From: an uncultured Lachnospiraceae bacterium | GTDB taxonomy: Bacteria > Bacillota > Clostridia > Lachnospirales > Lachnospiraceae | Length of the DNA: 64,000 nt | Assembly (NCBI GenBank): GCA_910587765.1 | Contig: CAJUNR010000012.1 | Location: forward strand, 1-64,000 | Direction: 5' to 3' | Shown here: one piece after another, positions 25,833-33,113 of the stretch | Layout: every line of letters starts with the position of its first letter | Numbering within the stretch: the stretch's first letter is position 1 | Notes under the pieces: model-generated | Databases searched by the model: none | What the model was told of the DNA's origin: nothing | What the model saw: the letters and a program-made list of their open reading frames with translations, nothing else | Position numbers and translations under genes: made by a program

Positions 25833-27275
25833 ATGGCGAATATATTGCAGGTGACGACCCCGAATCTGAATACGGATAACCGGAATACGCCGAACCCCAT
25901 GGACCCGAGGTACAACGGGGATCACGCGGCGATCCGCAATCCGACGGATCCCAGCCGGGTCGTCCGTGCGGACGGCCGGGACGGGGAACAGACCGGAAAT
26001 ACGGCCCAGAACGACGTGTTCGGCGTCATCAATTATGAAAGTAATTACAGTGCGTTTATCAAGGGGCTGGGAGAGAACCAGGATCTGGCGGGAGCGCTCG
26101 AACGGCTTCTGTTTGACGCCTCGATTTTCCAGGGAGAGGCCAATACGGAGATCAGCGCCCTTGTGGATCAGTTTCTCATGTCCATGCGGATGGATTCTCC
26201 GGAAGATCTGCTGCAGTTTCTTCAGGGCCAGCAGGCGCTGCAGGCGAGATTCGGAGGAGACTTTTTCAACCAGCTGCGGTCGCTCCTTCAACAGAACCCT
26301 TCGGAGAGCTTTCAGGATGCGGTGCTGGCATTTTTAAAAGGGTACAATAACTACGCTTCCGGTACGCATCTTCTCCAGCAGATGCATTCTCTGACGGAAG
26401 ATATCGAACAGCTCATGCTCCGGTCTTTCCGGGAGGAGTTCCGCGAGCTGGCGGATTCCATGAACTGGAATGCGGCCAACGGCGATATTGCAGGCAATGC
26501 GGGGATTCTCAACGGCAGGCTGATCCCGTTTCTTTCTAATTATATATCGCGCACACACGATTACGGAGCGGTCCGGGACGCAACCATGCTCCTGATCTTT
26601 AATGCGGTCCGCTATCAGAACGGGGGAGAGGATAAGCTGATTCAACTGTTCGACCGGCTGATGGACAACAGGGATTTCGCGGCGCTCTTCGAGGGCAGGG
26701 AGCAGGAAAGCCTGCAGAATCTTCTGAATATGGGAGCGGACGCTGCGGCCGCGCAGAAGCCGGCGATGGCGGAGTTCGCGGACAATCTGGCGAATCTGCT
26801 TCTGCGGGGAGCCAACGGGCAAGGGGGGCTGGAGCATGTCCAGCAGTTCTATACGATTATGAACGGCATGCTCGTGAATGAGAGCGTTTATATGCCGCTT
26901 CTGCATTTCCTGATCCCGTTCCAGTATGAGGAGCACAATGTGGTGTCGGAGATGTGGGTCGATCCGGATGCCCGGAGAGGAAGCGAAGAAGAGGGCAGGA
27001 AGATCAAGCTTTTCCTGAAATTTGATATTCAGAGCCTCGGGAAATTTGAACTGGTGATGACGCTGCAGGACAGAGAGTCGGCGATGCAGCTTTTCGTGCC
27101 GCCCCATCTGGCGAAGCAGGATAAGAAGATCCAGTCGGATGTGTCAGGGATTCTGAAGAAGAACGGGATCCGCCTCGGGCAGTGTTCCGTCTACGGACGC
27201 GTGCGGGACCGGAAAGTGACGGAGGTATTTCCGGAAATACGGGAGAAGGAGACGACGATCAATGTCAGAATTTGA
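25833..27275 (+). CDS. FliK-like flagellar protein (YlqG-type), hook-length control fold at the C terminus
   Basis: The 480-residue protein is not well conserved. Its last 100 residues have the FliK C-terminal look: KLFLKFDIQSLGKFELVMTL (key part LGKFELVMTL), later LKKNGIRLGQCSVYG. The first 80 residues are polar and N/D/P-rich without a Sec signal, as in substrates of the flagellar export gate; the centre is helical. The next gene, overlapping by 14 bases, encodes a free FlhB C-terminal domain, the pairing known from ylqG-ylqH in Bacillus. I infer an accessory length-control or export-switch function. Confidence 0.6.
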   Translation: MANILQVTTPNLNTDNRNTPNPMDPRYNGDHAAIRNPTDPSRVVRADGRDGEQTGNTAQNDVFGVINYESNYSAFIKGLGENQDLAGALERLLFDASIFQGEANTEISALVDQFLMSMRMDSPEDLLQFLQGQQALQARFGGDFFNQLRSLLQQNPSESFQDAVLAFLKGYNNYASGTHLLQQMHSLTEDIEQLMLRSFREEFRELADSMNWNAANGDIAGNAGILNGRLIPFLSNYISRTHDYGAVRDATMLLIFNAVRYQNGGEDKLIQLFDRLMDNRDFAALFEGREQESLQNLLNMGADAAAAQKPAMAEFADNLANLLLRGANGQGGLEHVQQFYTIMNGMLVNESVYMPLLHFLIPFQYEEHNVVSEMWVDPDARRGSEEEGRKIKLFLKFDIQSLGKFELVMTLQDRESAMQLFVPPHLAKQDKKIQSDVSGILKKNGIRLGQCSVYGRVRDRKVTEVFPEIREKETTINVRI

Positions 27276-27633
27276 AGAGTTGATGAAGCAGAAAGCCGTT
27301 GCCCTGAAGTACAATCCGGATAAGAACGGAGCTCCGGTTATCGTGGCCTCGGGTATGGGCTATCTGGCGGAGCGGATTACGGAGACGGCCATGCAGGCTG
27401 GGGTTCCGGTGTATGAGGACGATTCTCTGGCAACGCTTCTGACCCAGCTTCAGCTTGGCTCGGAGATTCCGGCGGAGCTGTATCAGGCGATTGTGGATAT
27501 TTATATTTATTTTCTCGGGTATGTGCCGGACCGGGAGCCTTCGGAGGCGGAGGAAGCGGCTCTGTCGGACGAGGCGGCCGTATCGGAGGAAACGGACGAG
27601 GGCATGACGTTAAGGGACGCGGAGCGTCCGTAA
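27262..27633 (+). CDS. Orphan FlhB cytoplasmic-domain protein (YlqH/FhlX type)
   Basis: The 123-residue protein corresponds to the C-terminal export-switch part of FlhB without membrane segments: KAVALKYNPDKNGAPVIVASG, VPVYEDDSLATLL and IPAELYQAIVDIYIYFLG can be aligned to FlhB around and after its cleavage site (key parts VALKYNPDKNGAP and IPAELYQAI). The self-cleaving NPTH motif is missing because the protein begins just behind it, so it mimics the cleaved fragment. The tail is acidic. It overlaps the FliK-like gene. It probably interacts with the flagellar export gate. Confidence 0.75.
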   Translation: MSEFEELMKQKAVALKYNPDKNGAPVIVASGMGYLAERITETAMQAGVPVYEDDSLATLLTQLQLGSEIPAELYQAIVDIYIYFLGYVPDREPSEAEEAALSDEAAVSEETDEGMTLRDAERP

Positions 27634-27663
27634 AATTTTCGGCAGAAGGGGCTGGATGGAATT

Positions 27664-28557
27664 ATGATATACGGGACATCGGCGGCGGAGCTTCACGGGA
27701 TCGCCGCGCAGGCAGGACAGCGGTATGAGCGGAAGGAGACGGCGGACAGCAGTTTCCGGGAAGTATATCAGAATACCGCGGGAAGTATGGACGCGATTTT
27801 TGAGGAAGCGGCCGAACGGTACGGGATTTCTGTAAATCTTTTGAAGGCGGTCGCGAAGGCGGAGTCGAATTTTAATCCCAATGCGGTCTCGAAAGCGGGC
27901 GCTCTCGGCGTGATGCAGTTGATGCCGGGGACGGCCAGCGCGCTGGGAGTGACGGATCCGTTTGACGCGAGGCAGAACATTATGGGCGGAGCGAAGTATC
28001 TGAAGACGAATCTGGACCGTTACGGAGGGGATGTGACGCTCGCGCTCGCGGCTTATAACGCCGGACCGGGAAGCGTGGCAAAATACGGCGGCGTACCGCC
28101 TTACGCGGAGACGCAGAATTATGTGAAAAAAGTAGCTTCGTATATGGAGGGGGCGCCTCTCACGGCGGGAACGCTGACGGCCGGCAGTGCGGCGAAGACG
28201 GATTCGTCTTCCCTGAGCGGACTTGCAGATGCGTACGGTTCGTCTGTTTTGAACGGGCTGGGGAGCCTGTCCGGTTCTTCCGCGTTGGCGGGGTTGTATG
28301 GGACTTCGGATCTGGCGGGGCTTGGCGGTACATACGGCGCTTCGGCGCTGACCGGTCTGGGGAGTCTGTTCGGAATGTCGTCGGTGTACGGCTCCTCGCC
28401 GAATATGCTGAGTCTGCTCCTGGGAACCGCCATGCAGAGAAAAGAGACGGACGACGACGGCGCATCTGATACGGATACGATCCGCAATCTGGTGGAAGTG
28501 ATGAAGCTTCAGATGATGATGAATCTGAACAACCAGGCGGGATCGATTACCATCTAG
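27664..28557 (+). CDS. Lytic transglycosylase (SLT domain) without Sec signal, flagellum-associated
   Basis: Residues 42-165 form an SLT/goose-lysozyme-like domain that cleaves peptidoglycan: the catalytic glutamate is E67 in AKAESNF, followed by GALGVMQLMPGTA and ALAAYNAGPG. There is no signal peptide, so export through the flagellar apparatus is plausible, comparable to FlgJ-type enzymes that open the wall for the rod. Residues 170-265 are S/G/L/A-rich with repeats such as GLGSLSGSSALAGLYG and ALTGLGSLFG. It follows the FlhB-like gene by 30 bases. Placement in a late operon could also suggest wall remodelling at the filament base. Confidence 0.75.
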   Translation: MIYGTSAAELHGIAAQAGQRYERKETADSSFREVYQNTAGSMDAIFEEAAERYGISVNLLKAVAKAESNFNPNAVSKAGALGVMQLMPGTASALGVTDPFDARQNIMGGAKYLKTNLDRYGGDVTLALAAYNAGPGSVAKYGGVPPYAETQNYVKKVASYMEGAPLTAGTLTAGSAAKTDSSSLSGLADAYGSSVLNGLGSLSGSSALAGLYGTSDLAGLGGTYGASALTGLGSLFGMSSVYGSSPNMLSLLLGTAMQRKETDDDGASDTDTIRNLVEVMKLQMMMNLNNQAGSITI

Positions 28558-28582
28558 GGAAACGAAGGAGGGGGCGCAGGAC

Positions 28583-29233
28583 GTGAAACTGAGAGATTGT
28601 GAGAGCTGTCTGGTCTATGGCTCGGACAAAAAACCGCTGTCGAGAGCGAGGGTATTTGAGGTGAGTGAGAATGTGCTTCGACTTTTTTTCACCACGCCGA
28701 AGCTTCGGAGCGCCAGACTGAAGACGATCGTGGATTTCTATGACGGACAGCACGGTCTGGTCCGCTGTCTGTGCGATATGACGCTGAAGAAAAATCCGGC
28801 CGCCATGCAGACCGGGGAACCATGGATGGCGGACTGCACGCTGGTCAAGGTCTACGAAGCGTTTCAGAGGCAGAAGGACGTACGCGTGAAGGTGCAGATC
28901 GCTCTGGATTTCCGCGCGGACGACAACCGGATGATCACGGGGACGGTCCAGAACATCAGCGCGGGCGGTCTGTATTTTGTGACGACGCAGAAGCTTGTGC
29001 AGGGCCAGTATATAACGTTTGTTTATAAATTTAAATCCGAGCCGCACCGGGTGACCGCGAAGATCCTTCGGGTGCAGGAGCTGCGGGGCGGCGGATTCGG
29101 ATACGGCTGCCAGTTTCTGGAGCTGACACCGGGACAGGAGGCGGATATCCGGAATTTTGTCTATGTCAGGCAGATTCAGGGACAGTTGGAAAGACAGAAA
29201 CGGCATAATCTGCCGGTGGACGCGGGATTATGA
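28583..29233 (+). CDS. PilZ-domain protein, probable c-di-GMP effector
   Basis: The 216-residue protein has an N-terminal beta-rich part (residues 1-90, YcgR/DgrA-like position) and a C-terminal PilZ domain from about 95 to 190. The ligand residues are visible: arginines in QRQKDVRVKV and the NISAGGLYF motif (N/D-x-S-x-x-G). Such proteins slow the motor or change export when c-di-GMP rises. The start is GTG 28583 with AAGGAGGGGG upstream. It overlaps the next glycosyltransferase by ATGA, an unusual neighbourship that may link c-di-GMP to glycosylation. Confidence 0.8.
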   Translation: MKLRDCESCLVYGSDKKPLSRARVFEVSENVLRLFFTTPKLRSARLKTIVDFYDGQHGLVRCLCDMTLKKNPAAMQTGEPWMADCTLVKVYEAFQRQKDVRVKVQIALDFRADDNRMITGTVQNISAGGLYFVTTQKLVQGQYITFVYKFKSEPHRVTAKILRVQELRGGGFGYGCQFLELTPGQEADIRNFVYVRQIQGQLERQKRHNLPVDAGL

Positions 29234-30306
29234 AAATTCATCTGGTCATGATTGTGAAAAACGAGGAACGTTCGCTCAGAAAGTGCCTGAAGGCGGCCAG
29301 ACCGCTGGTGGACCGGATGATCGTCGTTGACACGGGTTCCGGGGACCGGACCCGGGCCATCGCGCAGGAGATGGGGGCGGAGGTGTATTCTTTCGCCTGG
29401 ATCAACGATTTCTCCGCCGCCCGGAATTACGCGCTGGAACAGTCGGACGGGGACTGGAATCTGGTTCTGGACGCGGACGAATATGTGCGGCCGTGCAGAC
29501 GGAAAGATCTGGAACGGGCGCTGAATGCCAGACAGGGGAAGTGGATCGGCGGGCTTCTTCGCTACGACGTCTATCCGGAGGAAGAGGGGACCGGTATCAG
29601 CACTTCGGTTCTGCCGCGCCTGCTGCCTGCGGGCGTCCGTTACACAGGACGGATTCATGAGCAGCCGGAGGGGGACATCCCCTGTTTTCCGCTGCCTCTG
29701 AAAGCGGACCATGACGGCTATCTGTATATGGATAAGGGCGAGCGCAACCTGCCCTATCTTCTGCTGGAGGCGGAGGAACATCCGCAGGACGCGTATTATC
29801 AGTTCCAACTGGCGTCCACACTGCGCAATCTGAAGCGTTTGGAAGAGAGTCTGCCGTACTTCCGAAGTTTTTACCGCCTGTCGGAACCGGGCGAGGCCTA
29901 CCGGCCCGGCGGCGTGGTGCTGTATCTGTACACGCTGCTGGATCTGGGAACGCCGGAGCGCCTGGAGGAAGCGTCGGCGGTTGTAGAGCGGGAGGAAGCG
30001 GTTCTCGGAGGCTGGTCGGATTTCTGCTTCGTGTGCGGATTATTCTATATGAAGCGGGTATTGTCGGACGTAGGACGGTATATCGGCCTGCTTCCGAACA
30101 TCGAGCGCTGTTACAAGCGCTGCCTGGAGCTGGGAGAGCGTCCGGAACTGGGCGGCGTGGTCGGAACCGGGTCTTTCAAGGCGGCCTATAATCTGGGCGC
30201 CTGGTACGAGGTGTCCGGGCAGAAGGAGCTGGCGCTTCGATATTACCGCAGGGCGGCCGGCGAGGGGTACGGTCCGGCGAAGGAGCGGCTGAAAGCGTAT
30301 AAATAA
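29230..30306 (+). CDS. Family 2 glycosyltransferase with TPR/Sel1-like tail
   Basis: The 358-residue protein is the most distant of the five paralogues. The GT-A domain shows HLVMIVKNEERSLRKCL, VVDTGSGDRT and LVLDADEYV near residue 80. The C-terminal half has TPR/Sel1-like repeats, ending with AYNLGAWYEVSGQKELALRYYRRAAGEGYG (key part LRYYRRAAGEGYG). The start overlaps the PilZ gene's stop. It is likely to modify a flagellar or surface protein; the substrate is not known. Confidence 0.78.
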   Translation: MKIHLVMIVKNEERSLRKCLKAARPLVDRMIVVDTGSGDRTRAIAQEMGAEVYSFAWINDFSAARNYALEQSDGDWNLVLDADEYVRPCRRKDLERALNARQGKWIGGLLRYDVYPEEEGTGISTSVLPRLLPAGVRYTGRIHEQPEGDIPCFPLPLKADHDGYLYMDKGERNLPYLLLEAEEHPQDAYYQFQLASTLRNLKRLEESLPYFRSFYRLSEPGEAYRPGGVVLYLYTLLDLGTPERLEEASAVVEREEAVLGGWSDFCFVCGLFYMKRVLSDVGRYIGLLPNIERCYKRCLELGERPELGGVVGTGSFKAAYNLGAWYEVSGQKELALRYYRRAAGEGYGPAKERLKAYK

Positions 30307-30323
30307 GGAAATGCTGATTCGTC

Positions 30324-30350
30324 TTATATTTTGTAAAGAGCGGGCGATAT
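30324..30350 (+). promoter_or_regulatory. Candidate sigma-28 promoter of the FliD-C-like gene
   Basis: TTAT at 30324-30327, 15 bases, then GGCGATAT at 30343-30350. The 263-base gap 30307-30569 holds this site and a GC-rich leader of about 210 bases in which I see no gene. Confidence 0.55.
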
Positions 30351-30569
30351 ACTATATAGGAGAGTCTGAGAGTACGTGCTGCGAAAGCGGCCGGCGTTTT
30401 TTCGGCAGTTGAAACATCCGGGCGTTCCGGCGCCGGAAGTCCTGCCGGAGTCAGACAGGTATCTGAATCAGGTTGCATAAGGAGAGATCCTTTTACAACA
30501 GAGGGCGGAGGACCGACAGAAGTTCTCTGCCAAAACAGGTATGGCAATACCAGAAAGGAGAACAATCAT

Positions 30570-31508
30570 ATGGCAGCAAGTGGAATCGGCGGCATCGGCA
30601 CGGATTATAATTATGGTTATAATTCCGGCTACAACAATGGACTGAATTACGAGTCCTGGGTTAACAGCTCCAACGACAAAGCGGATGAGCTGAGAGACAA
30701 ATATGCGTCTACCGGCAGCACCTCCGGTACTTCGGGCGCATCAAACACCTCCAGCACCGGCAGCAGTTCTGTGAAGAACAAGTACGGTACGGCAGCGACC
30801 TCCTCCGCGTATTTAAGAAGCTATCAGATGGCTCTTTCCGACCTGGAAGATTCTGCTTCCAAACTTCAGATGTATGAGAAGGACAATGTGTTCTCAAAAT
30901 ACGAAGAAGCACTGGCAAAGGCAGAGAAAGCAGGCGAAAGCGGCAACGCAGATGCGATCAAGTCGGCGCAGGCGGATGTGGAGAAGGCTTTTGGCAATAT
31001 GGTATCTGCAATCGACAAGTTTGTGGAAGACTATAATACCACAGTGTCTTTCCTCAAGAACAACAACGGCATGACTGCAACGGCGGCTGAGGATCTGGCA
31101 AGCTTCGGACATTCCACACTGACGGATAAGGCGCTGCAGACCTTCGGCCTGAGCAAGGATAAGGACGGCTATCTGTCTGTGGATAAGGAAAAGCTGACAG
31201 AGTCTCTGGAAGAAAGCTATGATTTCGTGAAAGAGACGATGGGCGGCCAGTACGGAATCGCAGAGCGCGTGGGCAGCAAGGCGACGAGGATTCTGGATTC
31301 ACCGGTCGATAAGATTCTGGGAACGAATAAGACGGCCTCCACAGAGGAGACGGAGAAGAAGGGCAGCAGCTCCAGCAGCAGCAAAGCTTCCTCCAAGAGC
31401 AACTCGCTTCCGGATTCGATGACTTCCTTTGCGAATTTCGCGAGGAGCGGGGCATATAACCTGACCAATTATTACGCGGTCGGGATGCTTTTGAATACGA
31501 TTGGGTAA
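30570..31508 (+). CDS. Small flagellar-type protein with FliD C-terminal-like domain
   Basis: The 312-residue protein has no Sec signal. Residues 1-75 are G/S/T/N/Y-rich, typical of flexible export substrates. Residues 85-250 resemble the FliD C-terminal region: FVEDYNTTVSFLKNN, then LQTFGLSKDKDGYLSVDKEKL and YGIAERVGS, as in FliD sequences where a DG-x-L-x-x-D loop follows a helix. A serine/lysine stretch (265-285) precedes a conserved-looking tail. A sigma-28-type promoter and GAAAGGAG before ATG 30570 suggest high, late expression. It may be a second cap, a filament-associated or a surface protein exported by the flagellar route. Confidence 0.6.
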   Translation: MAASGIGGIGTDYNYGYNSGYNNGLNYESWVNSSNDKADELRDKYASTGSTSGTSGASNTSSTGSSSVKNKYGTAATSSAYLRSYQMALSDLEDSASKLQMYEKDNVFSKYEEALAKAEKAGESGNADAIKSAQADVEKAFGNMVSAIDKFVEDYNTTVSFLKNNNGMTATAAEDLASFGHSTLTDKALQTFGLSKDKDGYLSVDKEKLTESLEESYDFVKETMGGQYGIAERVGSKATRILDSPVDKILGTNKTASTEETEKKGSSSSSSKASSKSNSLPDSMTSFANFARSGAYNLTNYYAVGMLLNTIG

Positions 31509-31534
31509 GATCCGCAAAGGATTGATCCGGCAGA

Positions 31535-31560
31535 GCGGCGGGGTTCCCGCCGCTTTTTGT
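31535..31560 (+). terminator. Terminator after the FliD-C-like gene
   Basis: GCGGCGGG at 31536-31543 pairs with CCCGCCGC at 31547-31554, followed by TTTTTG. This is a standard intrinsic terminator. Confidence 0.85.
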
Positions 31561-31576
31561 CTGATACATGAGGAAT

Positions 31577-31603
31577 TTATGTTTTTTGTGAATCGGTCGA
31601 TAT
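31577..31603 (+). promoter_or_regulatory. Candidate sigma-28 promoter of the glycan operon
   Basis: TTAT at 31577-31580, 15 bases, then GTCGATAT at 31596-31603. The -10 part is the same as before the FliK-like operon. It lies 62 bases before the first cytidylyltransferase gene and just after the preceding terminator. Confidence 0.65.
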
Positions 31604-31608
31604 ATGAA

Positions 31609-31637
31609 TTGACAGAATAAAGTATATATATCATATT
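31609..31637 (+). promoter_or_regulatory. Candidate sigma-A promoter of the glycan operon
   Basis: A perfect TTGACA at 31609-31614, a 17-base spacer and CATATT at 31632-31637. The -10 is only fair. Together with the sigma-28-type site this would give basal plus late-flagellar expression. Confidence 0.4.
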
Positions 31638-31664
31638 TAATATAACAAAAGAACGGATAAAAAG

Positions 31665-32381
31665 ATGAATATAGGATTGATACTTGCGGCCGGGCTGGAT
31701 CCGAGATTTCAGATGAATATTCCCAAGCAGTTTGTGATCGTGGATAACCGGCCGATCATCGTGTATACGCTTCAGGCTTTTCAGAATCATCCGGAGATTG
31801 ATCAGGTGATTGTCTCCTGTCTGCCCGGCTGGCAGGAGATGGTGCGGGCATATGCGAAACAGTTTAACATTACGAAGCTGGAAACGATTGTAGAGGGCGG
31901 CGCAGATGGACAGGAATCCAGTTGGCGCGGCATACAGTGGCTGGCGAAGCATTACCGGCCGGAAGACACGGTCGTCGTTCATGATGCGATCCGGCCGCTG
32001 GTATCGGCGGATCTGATTACCGACAGTATACGGACTTGCCGCAGAAAGGGGATGGGTGTCGCGGCCGTGCAGTCTACCGATACGGTTATGATGACGCAGG
32101 ACGGCTGCACAGGCAGAGAAAGCATCTCCCGCTTTGCAATCCGGAGGATCCAGACGCCTCAGTCCTACCGTCTGGATTATCTGGAACGGATGCACAAAGA
32201 AGCCGTGGAAAAGGGGGTTCTTCACTGTATGGATAATAACAGCCTTCTGGCGCGGATGGGAGAGACGGTATACTTTTCCAAAGGTTCGGACTTTAATATT
32301 AAGATCAATGCGGTGGAAGATGTAGAGATGTTCAAAGCGCTTTACCGTATGTTTATAGAAAAGAGAGACATTTTTCAATGA
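31665..32381 (+). CDS. IspD/TarI-like cytidylyltransferase, first copy
   Basis: The 238-residue protein has the fold that joins CTP with a polyol or sugar phosphate. Visible motifs are IGLILAAGLDPRF and PKQF at the N terminus and VVHDAIRPLV near residue 108. The nucleotide loop lacks the usual G-x-G-x-R pattern (AAGLDPR), so activity may be altered. It overlaps a second copy by ATGA. The pair next to a teichoic-type transferase suggests CDP-glycerol, CDP-ribitol or a related donor rather than isoprenoid synthesis. In C. difficile a nucleotidyltransferase also belongs to the flagellin glycan locus. Confidence 0.75.
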   Translation: MNIGLILAAGLDPRFQMNIPKQFVIVDNRPIIVYTLQAFQNHPEIDQVIVSCLPGWQEMVRAYAKQFNITKLETIVEGGADGQESSWRGIQWLAKHYRPEDTVVVHDAIRPLVSADLITDSIRTCRRKGMGVAAVQSTDTVMMTQDGCTGRESISRFAIRRIQTPQSYRLDYLERMHKEAVEKGVLHCMDNNSLLARMGETVYFSKGSDFNIKINAVEDVEMFKALYRMFIEKRDIFQ

Positions 32382-33094
32382 AACAGATTGCGCTTATTAT
32401 AGCCGGCGGTTCCGGGCAGCGGATGCATCAGGATATTCCGAAGCAGTTCCTGAATGTTTATGACAAGCCGGTCATCATCTATACGCTGGAGGCTTTTCAG
32501 CGTCATCCCTGTATTGACGGAATTGTCGTCGTCTGTGTGGAGGGCTGGATACAGATTCTGGAGGCTTATTGCAGACAGTTCGGCATTACCAAGCTGGAAA
32601 GTATCGTACCGGGCGGAGAGAACGGACAGGATTCCATCCGTGCCGGAGTCGGGGATATTGCGTCCCGTCATGAACCGGTGGATCTGGTTTTGATTCACGA
32701 TGCGATTCGGCCGCTGGTATCGGAGGAAATTATCTCCGACTGTATTCGGGTGGCAAGGCAGTACGGCAATGCCGTCTCGGTCGTGCCCTGCACTTCTGCT
32801 ATGTTATGTACAAGAGACGGAGAGTCTTCCGACGAACAGATTTCCCGCGACAATCTGAAAGTGACGCAGACGCCGCAGTGCGCTTCCGTGGAGACACTCG
32901 TAAAGGCGCACAGGGAAGCGCTGGAAAGAGGGATAACCAATACGGTAGCCACCTGCACGCTGTTCATCGAACTGGGCAGACGGCTGCATTTTTCTCTCGG
33001 ATCGGAGAAAAATATCAAGCTGACTTCCGTGGACGATTTGGAGATTTTTGAAGCGCTGCTCAATGCCAGGAAGGCTGAATGGATTAAAGAATAA
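32378..33094 (+). CDS. IspD/TarI-like cytidylyltransferase, second copy
   Basis: This 238-residue paralogue keeps a more standard loop, IAGGSGQRM followed by PKQFL, and LIHDAIRPLV near residue 105. Equal length and parallel motifs show that the two genes arose by duplication. The start overlaps the stop of the first copy. A heterodimer of one active and one regulatory subunit, or two different CDP-linked products, are both possible. Substrate identity cannot be decided from the sequence. Confidence 0.78.
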   Translation: MKQIALIIAGGSGQRMHQDIPKQFLNVYDKPVIIYTLEAFQRHPCIDGIVVVCVEGWIQILEAYCRQFGITKLESIVPGGENGQDSIRAGVGDIASRHEPVDLVLIHDAIRPLVSEEIISDCIRVARQYGNAVSVVPCTSAMLCTRDGESSDEQISRDNLKVTQTPQCASVETLVKAHREALERGITNTVATCTLFIELGRRLHFSLGSEKNIKLTSVDDLEIFEALLNARKAEWIKE

Positions 33095-33113
33095 AAGGAA
33101 GAGGAATGCGCCG

